A stretch of 64,000 nt of DNA, from assembly GCA_016647705.1 (NCBI GenBank), contig CM028334.1, positions 11,875,546 through 11,939,545 on the forward strand, written 5' to 3'. Each line of letters begins with the position of its first letter. The first letter of the stretch is position 1. A program made the translations under genes and the position numbers. Shown piece by piece: positions 11,596-21,148 of this stretch. Under the pieces are notes generated by a model. The model was given only the letters and a program-made list of their open reading frames with translations. It ran no database searches and was not told the DNA's origin. The stretch is from Eucommia ulmoides (lineage: Eukaryota; Streptophyta; Magnoliopsida; Garryales; Eucommiaceae).

Positions 11596-12123
11596 TAATA
11601 CCACTATGTACAACCCGATTTTCCTTGGCCGCCACGCAATTTCTTTTAAAGAGAGTGAATACTAAACCTGAATAACAGACATTTTATTTTATAAATCTCA
11701 AAAATTTTACAAACTATCTCGACAACCATATTTATCAATTTAATCAAGTCAATTTTTTTTTTCAACAATAATAATAAATAAAAATATTACACAATTTAAT
11801 CCAAATCTCAAATAATGCATTTCTGGCACATGCCCATTTTTACCAACCCTGAAATAAAAAATATGGGGTTATGAACTAACGCTCAGTAGAATTTCAACCC
11901 ATTTAATATGTGTCTCTAATCAATACAACAATAAACACATAGGCATGTATCAAACATAATTTTCACGTAATCATAATTATTTTATGAAAATGAACAATTA
12001 TAACAGTAATAACATAAACCACATAATACATGGAAATATTAAATACATATATTAAAAGAGTTAGAAATTTTACCTGAAATTCGAAACCGAAATTCGAACT
12101 GAAACATTCAAAATAATAATACC
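11596..12123 (-). mobile_element. older LTR remnant with primer-binding-like site, split by the Tat element
   Basis: The plus strand reads gctctaataccac, whose complement GTGGTATTAGAGC resembles an initiator-Met primer-binding site. It is followed by tacaacccgatttt and LTR-like sequence containing gttatgaactaacgctcagtag, a phrase type I associate with chromovirus LTRs. The Tat element sits at the right edge, so this older LTR was probably its target. The remaining half was not confidently found after 26002. Confidence 0.4.
12119..12123. repeat. target site duplication ATACC, left copy
   Basis: ATACC lies directly before the LTR start TGAACGC and recurs at 25998-26002, after the terminal TCTACA. 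Confidence 0.9.
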
Positions 12124-12563
12124 TGAACGCGCCCCGATTTTCCAGAGAAAATCAGAAAATATAGATATATGCTTTATATATGCTTGGCGCTGGTAAAACG
12201 AGAAGGGTTTTTAAAAAAAGTCGATTTTCTCATTAAAATATACTTAAGCCTGTTTTAGAAAAAGGAGTCGCCACCTAACATTGGGTTTAAATGATGTGCT
12301 AGGTCACCATATTTTTCTTTTTTGAAAATAATTTTAAAAAAATGGCTTAAGTAAAATTTGACTCCAAAAATAACATGGTCTGACTAGAGATTCGTTTAAA
12401 GAGTTCGGGGGTCAGTTACGCTCGGGGAAGGTGTCAAGCACCCCAAGACGCTCGTCCAAAGACGGTACCTTATCCAATTAAGTCCAATTAGAATTTAAAT
12501 CCGAATGTTTTTATTTTATTTTTAAATCCTCCTTATATACACATATACACATACACACACATT

Positions 12564-13240
12564 GAGGGAAGTGATCTCCCTTCTAAACCTAGGCCGTTCT
12601 GATGGAAGGCTGGGAATTTTCCACCTCATCTTGTTAACACATTATATTTAATATGAGTTAAAGAAAACGCACGCACCCACACGCACGCACACATTAAGGG
12701 GAATAATTTTCCTTCTAAATTTAAACCGTTCAAATGGAAGGTTGGAAATTTTCCACCTCGTATCGTTAGCACATTATATTTAATACAAATTAAATAAAAC
12801 ACCCGCACACACGCATCGAGGGGAATAATTCCCTTCTAAATTTAAACCGTTCAAATTGAAGGTTGGAAATTTTCCACCTCGTATTGTTAGCACATTATAT
12901 TTAATACAAATTAAATAAAACACCCGCACACACGCATCGAGGGGAGTAATTCCCGTCTAAATTTAGACCGTTCAAAATTGAAGGCTGGAAATTTTTCACC
13001 TCGTATTGTTACCACATTATATTTAATACAAATTAAATAAAACACCCGCACACACGCATCGAGGGGAATAATTCCCTTCTAAATTTAAACCGTTCAAATT
13101 GAAGGTTGGAAATTTTCCACCTCGTATTGTTAGCACATTATATTTAATACAAATTAAATAAAACACCCGCACACACGCATCGAGGGGAGTAATTCCCTTC
13201 TAAATTTAAGCCGTTCAAATTGAAGGTTGGGAATTTTCCG
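12564..13240. repeat. 121-bp tandem array in 3' LTR, 6 units
   Basis: Units begin at gagggg near 12564, 12696, 12818, 12939, 13061 and 13182: first spacing 132 bp, then alternately 122 and 121. The 122-bp units carry aataattccc and the 121-bp units agtaattcc, giving an A/B alternation. Each unit contains cattatatttaatacaaatta and an acacccgcacacacgcat stretch. Confidence 0.92.
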
Positions 13241-13350
13241 CCTCGTTTTATTTACTCAAAAAAAAAAAAAAAAAAAATAAATAAAAAGAAAATAAAAAGT
13301 AATAAATAAATAAATAAATAATAAAGGAAGAAGAAAAAAAATCTAATTTA

Positions 13351-13383
<33 letters not shown>

Positions 13384-13701
13384 AGTATAATAACAACTTA
13401 TTTAAAAATAAGAGTAAGATTTACAACAGATTAAAATTTACCACCTTCTTGGAGATTTTTCTTCTTCAAAATTACAATAAAATGAAAATAATATTATTTT
13501 CTTCAAAATTTCTCTCCAGATTTCACCTCTCCCTTACAAAAATTCCTCTCAAAAAAATTTCTTCCCCTAAAAATTCTCCTCCCTTGAGTTGTCTGAGCCT
13601 TCTTCTATTTATAGGAAATTTTCTGAAACTCCTCCAAACAAAAGGCGTGCGAAAAGGTAAGTAAAATGAGGTGGGTGCACCGAATGCACCGACCCCCTTT
13701 T

Positions 13702-13789
13702 GGGTGCACCGAAATCGGTGCACCCAAACAAAAGGGGGGGACACCCCCTGCTAGCCGCACCAGCGACCAGTGTGGCTGGTCGCTGGTGC
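13702..13789. repeat. palindrome pair in 3' LTR
   Basis: GGGTGCACCGA-AA-TCGGTGCACCC (13702-13725) and the 14-bp-stem hairpin GCACCAGCGACCAG / CTGGTCGCTGGTGC (13757-13789, loop TGTGG) lie in the GC-rich part of the LTR. The matching stretch of the other LTR is expanded (25502-25689). Confidence 0.88.
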
Positions 13790-14114
13790 GGCCAGCTGGT
13801 CGAACGTGCGACCTTTTTGCAGCCCCCCCCCGCGTTCGGTCCAGGCCTCTCTCGTTCTCGTCTGTTTCTTGTCCATTTTGTTCCGAATTAGCGCGTTTTT
13901 ATTCCACTTCGAAAAATCTACAAAACCAAAATAAAAAATAAAAAAAATCAATTACTAATATTTAATTTACTTAAGAGATTAATAAAACTTAATTTAGCAG
14001 TATTAAACCGCATAAATACGGTACAATCAAAACAAAAAAAATAAAAAAAAAATAAAGGTAACTATAAAATAAAGTATGATTTTTTGCGAGGCGGTCAAAA
14101 ATGCCGTGTCTACA

Positions 14115-14130
14115 GCTGCCCCTCTTTGTC
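14115..14130 (-). other. polypurine tract of the Tat element
   Basis: Read on the minus strand, GACAAAGAGGGGCAGC abuts the 3' LTR start TGTAGACAC. It is the expected plus-strand DNA primer of the element. Confidence 0.8.
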
Positions 14131-14229
14131 ATGCAAGTTCACTTGCTTGACAAAGATAAAAGACCACGTCATTTTGATCGTCCCATTTTTTATTTTATTT
14201 ATTTTTTAGTTTATTTTCTAATAATAGAA

Positions 14230-14845
14230 CAAATAAAATAAAATGACTCATGACGAACAAGCGTACGTTTAGAGTAATAAAAGAAGACTCATGACGAACA
14301 AGTGTCCATTTAGAAAAATAAAAGAATGACTCATGACGATGTTCATGATAAACAAATGTCCGTTTAGAGGATCGTTTAGAGTAATAAAATGACTTCTGAT
14401 GATACTCATGACGAACACGTGTCTGTTTAGAGAATTGTTTAGAGTAAAAATAAAATGACTCCAGACGATACTCATGACGAACACGTGTCCATTTAGAGGA
14501 TCGTTTAGAGTAATAAAAAAATGACTCCTGACAATACTCATGACGAACACGTGTCTGTTTAGAGGATTGTTTAGAGTAAAAAAAAAATGACTCATGACGA
14601 TACTCATGACGAACACGTGTCCATTTAGAGGATCGTTTAGAGTAATAAAAAAATGACTCCTGACAATACTCATGACGAACACGTGTTTGTTTAGAGGATT
14701 GTTTAGAGTAAAAAAAATGACTCCTGACGATACTCATGACGAACACGTGTCCATTTAGAAGATCGTTTAGAGTAATAAAAAAATGACTCCTGACAATACT
14801 CATGACGAACACGTGTCTGTTTAGAGGATTGTTTAGAGTAATAAA
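14230..14845. repeat. 66-bp satellite array in the Tat 3' untranslated region
   Basis: The anchor acgaacacgtgt occurs at 14411, 14477, 14543, 14609, 14675, 14739 and 14805 (spacing 66, once 64). Degenerate units extend to about 14230. Two unit types alternate: ccatttagaggatcg...agtaataaaa and tctgtttagaggattg...agtaaaaa, so the higher-order period is about 132 bp. Because 66 is divisible by three, stop-free frames run through the array; these are not genes. Tat elements are known to carry satellite-like repeats in this position. Confidence 0.93.
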
Positions 14846-16155
14846 AATTATTCGTGCCCCAGCCCTCTTGACCAGGGGCCTAAAGAAAGTTCAAGAGTAT
14901 AAAATATGCCCTAACTTGTGATTGAGTCAGAATGAGAGAGCAAAGATATAAATGTGCCCCAGCCGAACTCTCAGATGACCGAACATTTATAGATTGCCTG
15001 CGTACCTTAGTATTATGCCGAGGATCAAGTTTAGCGTAGTTCACTTTTCGCCCTTTTTCAGGGCAAAACGCATACCTGGACGCTCATTTAGAGCTTTGGA
15101 ACTTTCAGCAATAAAAAGTTTCTAATTTGAACCGGAAGGTAAGAAGTCTTTGTGAGAGAGAAATCCATGCTTCCATGTCCTTTGAAAAGCCTGTAATTGA
15201 AAAAAACACATGTAACACGAAAATTTAGTTTGAAAAACTTGTCACTCTTTACGACTCGCAATTCCGTCCAACCGGAAGGTAAGAAGTCTTTGTGAGAGAG
15301 AAATCCATACTTCCATGTCCTTTGAAAACCCTGTAATTGAACAAAAAACACATGTAACACGAAAATTTAGTTTGAAAAACTTGTCACTCTTTACGACTCG
15401 CAATTCCGTCCCCCCTTTTTCGTCGCAATCCCTCATTTGATGGCGCTTGACTTTCTCGGGTCACGGGACAGTATCGGGAGATTTTTCCGTCTCGTCCTTC
15501 CGTCAATCTTAGAGATGTACTTTCTGGAGGTTTTCTCCGGGTTGTTGGCAGGGTCTGGTTTTTTTGGACAACATCCCTATCAGCCTTTATTTCTCTGCAC
15601 CCGCCGATTCTCACTTTCTCTTTTCTACTAGGCATCCTCAGTGCTTAGGAAAATCACATACTCCTGCTTGCTTTGTATTTTTCAAATCCTGCAAAACTGA
15701 TTTAACCAAATATGGGAAAAACGTGTAAAACCTTACTCCAAATAGGTATCTTTATCACCAGATATGTTGACTGCGAGATTTCAAGCCGGATTGTCTGACA
15801 AGTATGATTTCAATGTAAATTTGAGCCATATTCGATGTTCCTTTTCACAGATTCCAACTCTTGCTCAAATCCATCAAGTTCCGAATACAGAAAAGTCTTA
15901 CGGTCAATGGAAGTCAACCGTAGTGGGAATTCCAAAAATGCCCCTAGGAGTGATCTAACTGTTCTTTTTTTTTTTTTTTTTGCAACACAGTCTCTACATT
16001 TTTCTCATAGCGCCCTTTCGAGTTTTCACCATGTTCGAGCCGTATTTTTTCTTTTTTTTTTCTTCTTCTTTTTTCTTCTTTTTTTTTTGGGGGGGGGGGG
16101 AAGCAACAGATAATCACAAATTGAAATAAACTTACTTAGAAAATAAGGACATTTA
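14846..16155. other. 3' untranslated region of the Tat element
   Basis: This non-coding stretch between the satellite array and the end of integrase contains the 140-bp tandem duplication at 15131-15410, and a poly-T plus CT-rich tract ending in 13 G residues (about 15964-16101). I see no additional gene. Short frames on both strands are not conserved-looking. Confidence 0.7.
15131..15410. repeat. 140-bp tandem duplication
   Basis: The block beginning accggaaggtaagaag at 15131 repeats at 15271 with only a few substitutions and small indels, through cgactcgcaattccgtcc. Confidence 0.93.
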
Positions 16156-17571
16156 TTAGACAAAGTATTTCTTTACAGAATCCGAGTTTAGGGGCTCGGG
16201 AAATACATCACCATCCATTTCCTGGAGAATCAACGCTCCACCGCTCAAAGCCTTATGAACAACAAAAGGATCTTCCCAATTTGGCGCGAACTTACCCTTA
16301 GCTTCATCTTGGAAAGGAAAGATTTTCTTCAATACTAACTCACTAACCTTGAAGACTCTAGGGTATACCCGTTTATCATGAGCTCTAGTAATCCTCTGTC
16401 TGTAACACTGTCCGTGGCATATCGCTGTCAGTCGCTTTTCATCGATTAAACAAAGTTGGTCCAACCGTTGTTGTACCCATTCAGTTTCATCAAGCTCGGC
16501 CTCTATGAGCACTCGTAGAGATGGAATTTCCACCTCGGCTGGTATCACCGCTTCTGTGCCATAAACCAGAGAATAGGGGGTTGCCCCTTTCGAGGTCCGA
16601 ACCGAGATTCGGTAAGCCATCAAAGCATATGGCAGCATATCATCCCACTCTTTATAATTGGCAATCATCTTCCGGAGAATTTTCTTTATATTTTTGTTGG
16701 CGGCTTCCACTGCTCCATTCATTTTTGGACGGTAAGGCGCTGAGTTTTTGTGCTCGATCTTAAACTGCTGACATATTTTCTGTATTTCTGAACCCTTCAG
16801 GTTTTTAGCATTGTCGGTTATCAATGTTTGCGGCAAACCGTATCTTGACACAATATTTTCTTTGATGAATCGAGCTACTATTTTTTGAGTCACTCGGGTT
16901 AAGGAAACAGCTTCTACCCACTTGAAAAAATAATCAATTGCCACCAAGATAAAGCGATGACCACTCGGCGCCTTAGGGGTAACTTCCCCAATAACGTCCA
17001 TACCCCACATTGAGAAGGGCCATGGGGCCTCCAAGCAATGAAGGTGCGAAGGTGGGACATGGATTTGATCACCATGAATCTGACACTTATGGCATCTTCG
17101 AACAAACTGCACGCAGTCGCTTTCCATCGTTAGCCAAAAATGACCGGTCCTCAGGATCTTCTTGGCAAGCATGAAGCCGCTCATGTGAGGTCCACATATG
17201 CCACCATGGACCTCTTTCATCAACTGGATGGCCTCTTCGACTCCAACACATCTCAACAGGCCCATGTCAGGGGAGCGTTTGTACAGTGTCTCCCCACTTA
17301 GGAAGAATTGGCCTGCTAACCTCCGGAGAGTTTTTCGATCAACACTTGATGCCCCTTCCGGATACTCCTGATTTTTCATAAAGTTCTTTATGTCATGGTA
17401 CCACGGGTCTTTGGCTGGCTCAGATTCAAGTTGGCAGCAGTGGGCCGGTCGGCGTTGAACTCGGATTACCACCGGAATGATATCAGCATCCTCTCGAGTA
17501 ATAGATATCATAGATACCAAGGTAGCTAAGGCATCGGCGAAGTCATTTTTTAGCCTTGGTATGCTCTCAAA
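16156..17571 (-). CDS. Tat element: integrase
   Basis: The open stretch 16156-17520 (454 aa) continues upstream in frame to the stop at 17572. It shows the HHCC zinc-binding domain (EVHGGICGPHMSG, then CVQFVRRCHKCQIHGD) and the catalytic core with D in WGMDVIGE, D in LITDNAKN and E in GAVEAANKN, followed by the typical NYKEWDDMLPYALMAYR segment. The C-terminal part (VFKVSELVLKK, FAPNWEDPFVV) has no obvious chromodomain, as expected for Tat. It inserts element DNA into the genome. It is preceded by the rest of pol in the same frame, separated only by one stop, so it would normally be part of a polyprotein. Confidence 0.92.
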   Translation of the reverse strand, partial: FESIPRLKNDFADALATLVSMISITREDADIIPVVIRVQRRPAHCCQLESEPAKDPWYHDIKNFMKNQEYPEGASSVDRKTLRRLAGQFFLSGETLYKRSPDMGLLRCVGVEEAIQLMKEVHGGICGPHMSGFMLAKKILRTGHFWLTMESDCVQFVRRCHKCQIHGDQIHVPPSHLHCLEAPWPFSMWGMDVIGEVTPKAPSGHRFILVAIDYFFKWVEAVSLTRVTQKIVARFIKENIVSRYGLPQTLITDNAKNLKGSEIQKICQQFKIEHKNSAPYRPKMNGAVEAANKNIKKILRKMIANYKEWDDMLPYALMAYRISVRTSKGATPYSLVYGTEAVIPAEVEIPSLRVLIEAELDETEWVQQRLDQLCLIDEKRLTAICHGQCYRQRITRAHDKRVYPRVFKVSELVLKKIFPFQDEAKGKFAPNWEDPFVVHKALSGGALILQEMDGDVFPEPLNSDSVKKYFV

Positions 17572-19624
17572 TTATATCATTGTAAATTGCTCGCACAACT
17601 CCAGGAGGTGATTGTTATAGGCTATCAAGGTCGGATCTCTCGTGGCATATTTATCCGTCACCTGATTGATTATCAGCTCAGAATCTCTGAACACTAGCAA
17701 TTCTTTGATTTTCATATCGACAGCCAGCTGGAGTCCCAGAATACAGGCTTCGTACTCAGCTCGATTATTTGTGCTCTGGAACTTCAACTTGGAAGCCACT
17801 GGATAATGCTGTTTACCTGGAGAAACCAGAACGGCTCCGATTCCAGCCCCTCGAGAGTTCACTGCTCCATCAAAATACATTTTCCAAACTGTTTCCTCAT
17901 TTTCTTCATCTACCGCATGAATCGACTCGTCAGGGAATAGCGTCTCAAGAGGCTGGTTATCCGTTTGAGCTGGACAACTAGCCAACTGATCCGCTATCGC
18001 CTGACCCTTTACTGACTTTTGGGTCTTGTAGATGATATCGAACTCCGTCAGCAGCATCTTCCATTTTGCAACTTTTCCTGACAGAATCGGCTTCTCGAAG
18101 ATGTATTTTAAGGGATCCATCCTGGCTATCAAGTAGGTAGTCAGTGGGAGCATATAATGGCGCAGTCTTTGAGCAGACCAAGCTAATGCACAACAGGTCC
18201 TCTCCAGCAAGGTATAATTTTCCTCATACTTCGTGAAGCGCTTGCTGAGGTAGTAGATGGCTTCCTCCTTCTTTCCAGATTTATCGAGTTGCCCAAGAAT
18301 AGCTCCCATGGAGGAGTCGAGAACCGACAAATATAGTAATAACGGAACCTTCTCCCGAGGCGGCACTAGAACGGGAGGGTTCGTTAGATAGACTTTAATT
18401 TTCTCCAAGGCATTCTGGCAATCTGCATTCCATCGCCCGTCACTTTCTTTTCGAAGTAGCTTGAAGATTGGCTCACAAGTGGCAGTGAGTTGGAAGATGA
18501 ATCGGGCTATGAAATTTAATCGCCCCAGAAAACCTCGGATTTCTTTCTCATTTCTCGGTGGCGGCATCTCACGAATGGCCTTCGTCTTTGCAGGATCAAT
18601 CTCGATTCCATGGCGATTTACCATGAAACCAAGAAGTTTTCCGGAAGCCACCCCAAACGCGCATTTTGCTGGATTGAGCTTGAGCTGGTACTTTCGAAGT
18701 CTGTCGAACACCTTTTTTAAATGGCAGAGATGATCATCGTTCTCCTGTGATTTAACGATCATGTCATCTACATATACCTCCATCTCCTTGTGCATCATAT
18801 CATGAAAGAGGGTCGTCATTGCTCTTTGGTATGTTGCCCCGGCGTTTTTGAGACCGAAAGGCATCGCTCTATAGCAAAAGACTCCCCATGGGGTAGTGAA
18901 GGCTGTCTTTTCTCGATCTTTCTCATCCATCAGAATCTGATTATAGCCAGAGAACCCATCGGCGAAAGAATAGAGCTTTCGCCCCGCAGTATTGTCGATG
19001 ATGATGTGAATGTTTGGCAGTGGAAAATCATCTTTTGGACTCGCCCGGTTGAGATCACGATAGTCCACGCAGACTCTGATTTTTCCTGAGGACTTTGGCA
19101 CGGGAACGACATTTGAGAGCCATTCACTGTAGTTACAGACTTCAATAATTCGGGCATTGAATTGCTTCACGATCTCCTCCTTGACCTCAAGGCTGACAGC
19201 GGGCCTCAGTTTCCTCAACTTTTGTTTGACTGGTACACTCCCCGGATTTAGCGGCAACTTATGGGCCACGATACTCTTGTCCAGTCCTACCATGTCATCG
19301 TAGGACCAGGCAAAAATATCTTGGTAGGAAATTAAGAGCGTTGTCAACTCTTTCTTTTCCAGAGTCATGAGGGCTGATCCAATCTTTACTTCCTTCAACT
19401 CTTCCAAGGTCCCCAAGTTTATCAACTCGGTCTCATCGTTACTGGGAATCGGCTTGTTCTCGAACTCCGTGAAAGCTTTTCGGATCTCACCATCGTCTGG
19501 CTGGTAAGAGTCATCTTCTGCTTCCACTCCCATCGGGTTATGGTCTGGTTCTGCATTGAAATCATACTTATCGCACTCTGGCTCAGTTATATCGCATGCA
19601 TCATACACTGGTGTTTTAGACATC
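17572..19624 (-). CDS. Tat element: reverse transcriptase, RNase H and second RNase H
   Basis: The exon start is the candidate acceptor at 19624/19625; the frame stays open to the stop TAA at 17572-17574. RT motifs include VCVDYRDLNRASPKDDFPLP, AFTTPWGVFCYRAMPFGLKN and the catalytic YVDD in EVYVDDMIVKS. A Gypsy RNase H follows (LYLSVLDSSMGAILGQ, AIYYLSKRFTKYE), then a second, archaeal-type RNase H (MYFDGAVNSRGAG, NNRAEYEACILGL, FRDSELIINQV). The latter's last acidic residue would lie in NDFADALATL, which is downstream of the stop, so this domain is truncated here. Confidence 0.93.
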
Positions 19625-19778
19625 CTGAAAGCATAAAATTTAAACATTTAAACCATATGTCGGATAAAACAGAATTGCATTCATTAAATATAAAAAACCA
19701 TTACAAAGCAAAATCCCTTTCCATCTAGAAGGCAAGGTGGATGGAGGGATGACCAACAGAAAATCTCCCTAAGTTTAC
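19625..19778 (-). other. candidate 154-nt intron between protease and RT
   Basis: The protease frame reaches GTTTCG|GTAAACTT, where TAA is the stop if unspliced. Downstream, a T-rich stretch ends ATGCTTTCAG|GATGTC. Joining at these GT/AG sites makes CGG-ATG and puts protease and RT in one frame; without splicing they are in different frames with a stop between. Ogre elements of the Tat lineage are known to splice an intron at this position. The sites are seen in sequence; splicing itself is inferred. Confidence 0.75.
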
Positions 19779-21148
19779 CGAAACGCCTGGCGAATTGGGA
19801 GAGAACAAGAATCCCAATTCTGAAGCTTTTCTTTTCCCTTGGTTCGAATACCAGACCCATGACTTGGCCCTGCCTCGTCTCTCATGATTACATTCACAGC
19901 TTCCTTGATCATTACTCTCTCAGGGTGCAACTTGAATCCTGCGGTCTCCTTCCCTTTGTTGAGGGTTTCTGCTGGATAGGGGAAAGTGACCCAGATATGC
20001 GGAATTTTCATTGGCTGGTTGTCTGGGGATCCATCTCTCTTCTTCCGGAAGAACTTCGCTCTGTCTGCTTTTGTCGGCTCGTATCCCAATCCGAATCTCC
20101 CCTTCTTATCTTTGACTTCTATCGGTTCTGTAATTCCGTCTAGATTCTTGCCCAAACCTTTCCCGGGAATGCAACCCCGAGACTTCATTTCTTTAGCAAC
20201 GAAGGCCACAGTGTTAGACAGTGATGGTGTCATCTCGTATCCTCCTTCCTTCACAAAGGTAGCATTCGCAACGTTGAACACGTGATAGGAGGCTTCAATC
20301 TTCTCCTTCTCCTTTCCATCATCTGTTAACGGGACATGCCGACTTATCGCTTGATGGAAAGGTATGATATCTGAATCAGCCCTGATCACGTACAGTGTGT
20401 CATTAATGATAAACTTGATCTTCTGATGTAGAGATGAAGGCACTGCCCCAGCGTTATGGATCCATGGCCTCCCCAACAACAGGTTGTACGAAGCAGGTAT
20501 GTCGAGCACTTGGAACTTCGCATTGAACTGTATTGGACCAATTTCAATTGGCAGGTCAATCTCTCCAACGCTATCTCTCCTAGCCCCATTGAATGCTCGG
20601 ATAACCGTCTTAGACGATCGAACCTGTGATAGATCTATCCCCATTTCTTCCAGGGTCGACAAAGGATAGATATTTAGTACCGATCCATTGTCAATCAGCA
20701 CCCGAGCTATGAACATTCCATGGCTTTCGACCGTGATATTCAAAGGCTTGTTGTGACCTGTTCCATCATCGTCCATCTCGTCATCTGTGAAAGTGATGGT
20801 GTTAGATCCTAAGACCTGCTCGACCAGAGTGACAAACTTCTCCGGAGAGATCGTGCTAGGCAAGTGGGCTTCATTTAGGACTTTCAGCAGTGCCTGTCTA
20901 TGTACTTCTGAGGATAGAAGTAGTGAGAGCATCGAGATTTGCGCCGGTACTTTGCTGAGTTGCTCCACTATCTTGTACTCTGAATTCTTCATTGCCTTTA
21001 GGAAGTCGTGAGCCTCCAGTTCTGACACTGGCTTTTTCAGGGCCCCTCTTGGTTCCCTTACAGGAATCCTGATCAAATCCTGTGGCGTATACACTCTTCC
21101 AGACCGAGTGATTCCACTGGTTTCTCCTGCTGAGATTGACAATTCTTC
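19775..21148 (-). CDS. Tat element: aspartic protease with C-terminal G-patch
   Basis: The open stretch 19775-21142 (455 aa) is in frame with gag, separated by the TGA at 21149. The protease motif is VLIDNGSVLNIYP, with the catalytic aspartate in D-N-G-S, followed by the family segment YNLLLGRPWIHNAGAVPSSL. After it, about residues 315-360, is a G-patch-like segment: MKSRGCIPGKGLGKNLDG, then KGRFGLGYEP, a glycine-rich RNA-binding fold. The protease matures the polyprotein; a G-patch could help RNA binding or reverse transcription. The frame ends at the candidate splice donor. Confidence 0.88.
   Translation of the reverse strand, partial: EELSISAGETSGITRSGRVYTPQDLIRIPVREPRGALKKPVSELEAHDFLKAMKNSEYKIVEQLSKVPAQISMLSLLLSSEVHRQALLKVLNEAHLPSTISPEKFVTLVEQVLGSNTITFTDDEMDDDGTGHNKPLNITVESHGMFIARVLIDNGSVLNIYPLSTLEEMGIDLSQVRSSKTVIRAFNGARRDSVGEIDLPIEIGPIQFNAKFQVLDIPASYNLLLGRPWIHNAGAVPSSLHQKIKFIINDTLYVIRADSDIIPFHQAISRHVPLTDDGKEKEKIEASYHVFNVANATFVKEGGYEMTPSLSNTVAFVAKEMKSRGCIPGKGLGKNLDGITEPIEVKDKKGRFGLGYEPTKADRAKFFRKKRDGSPDNQPMKIPHIWVTFPYPAETLNKGKETAGFKLHPERVMIKEAVNVIMRDEAGPSHGSGIRTKGKEKLQNWDSCSLPIRQAFR

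Larger units (their letters stand above)
12124..14114 (-). repeat. 3' LTR of the Tat element (1991 bp)
   Basis: This LTR runs from TGAACGCGCCCCG to GTGTCTACA and is near-identical to 23890-25997. It contains six copies of a 121-bp repeat (12564-13240), AT-rich runs and a palindrome cluster (13702-13789). In element sense it begins TGTAGACACGGCATTTTTGACC, read from its right end. It is 117 bp shorter than the other LTR, mostly through one missing 121-bp unit. Confidence 0.93.

Noticed and set aside
14195-14812. 205-aa minus-strand open frame
   Set aside because: Generated by the 66-bp satellite array; the same array is open in a second frame, and the residues only repeat a 22-aa motif.
15384-15635. 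Frames on both strands in the Tat 3' UTR
   Set aside because: Lie partly over the 140-bp tandem duplication and have no conserved motif.
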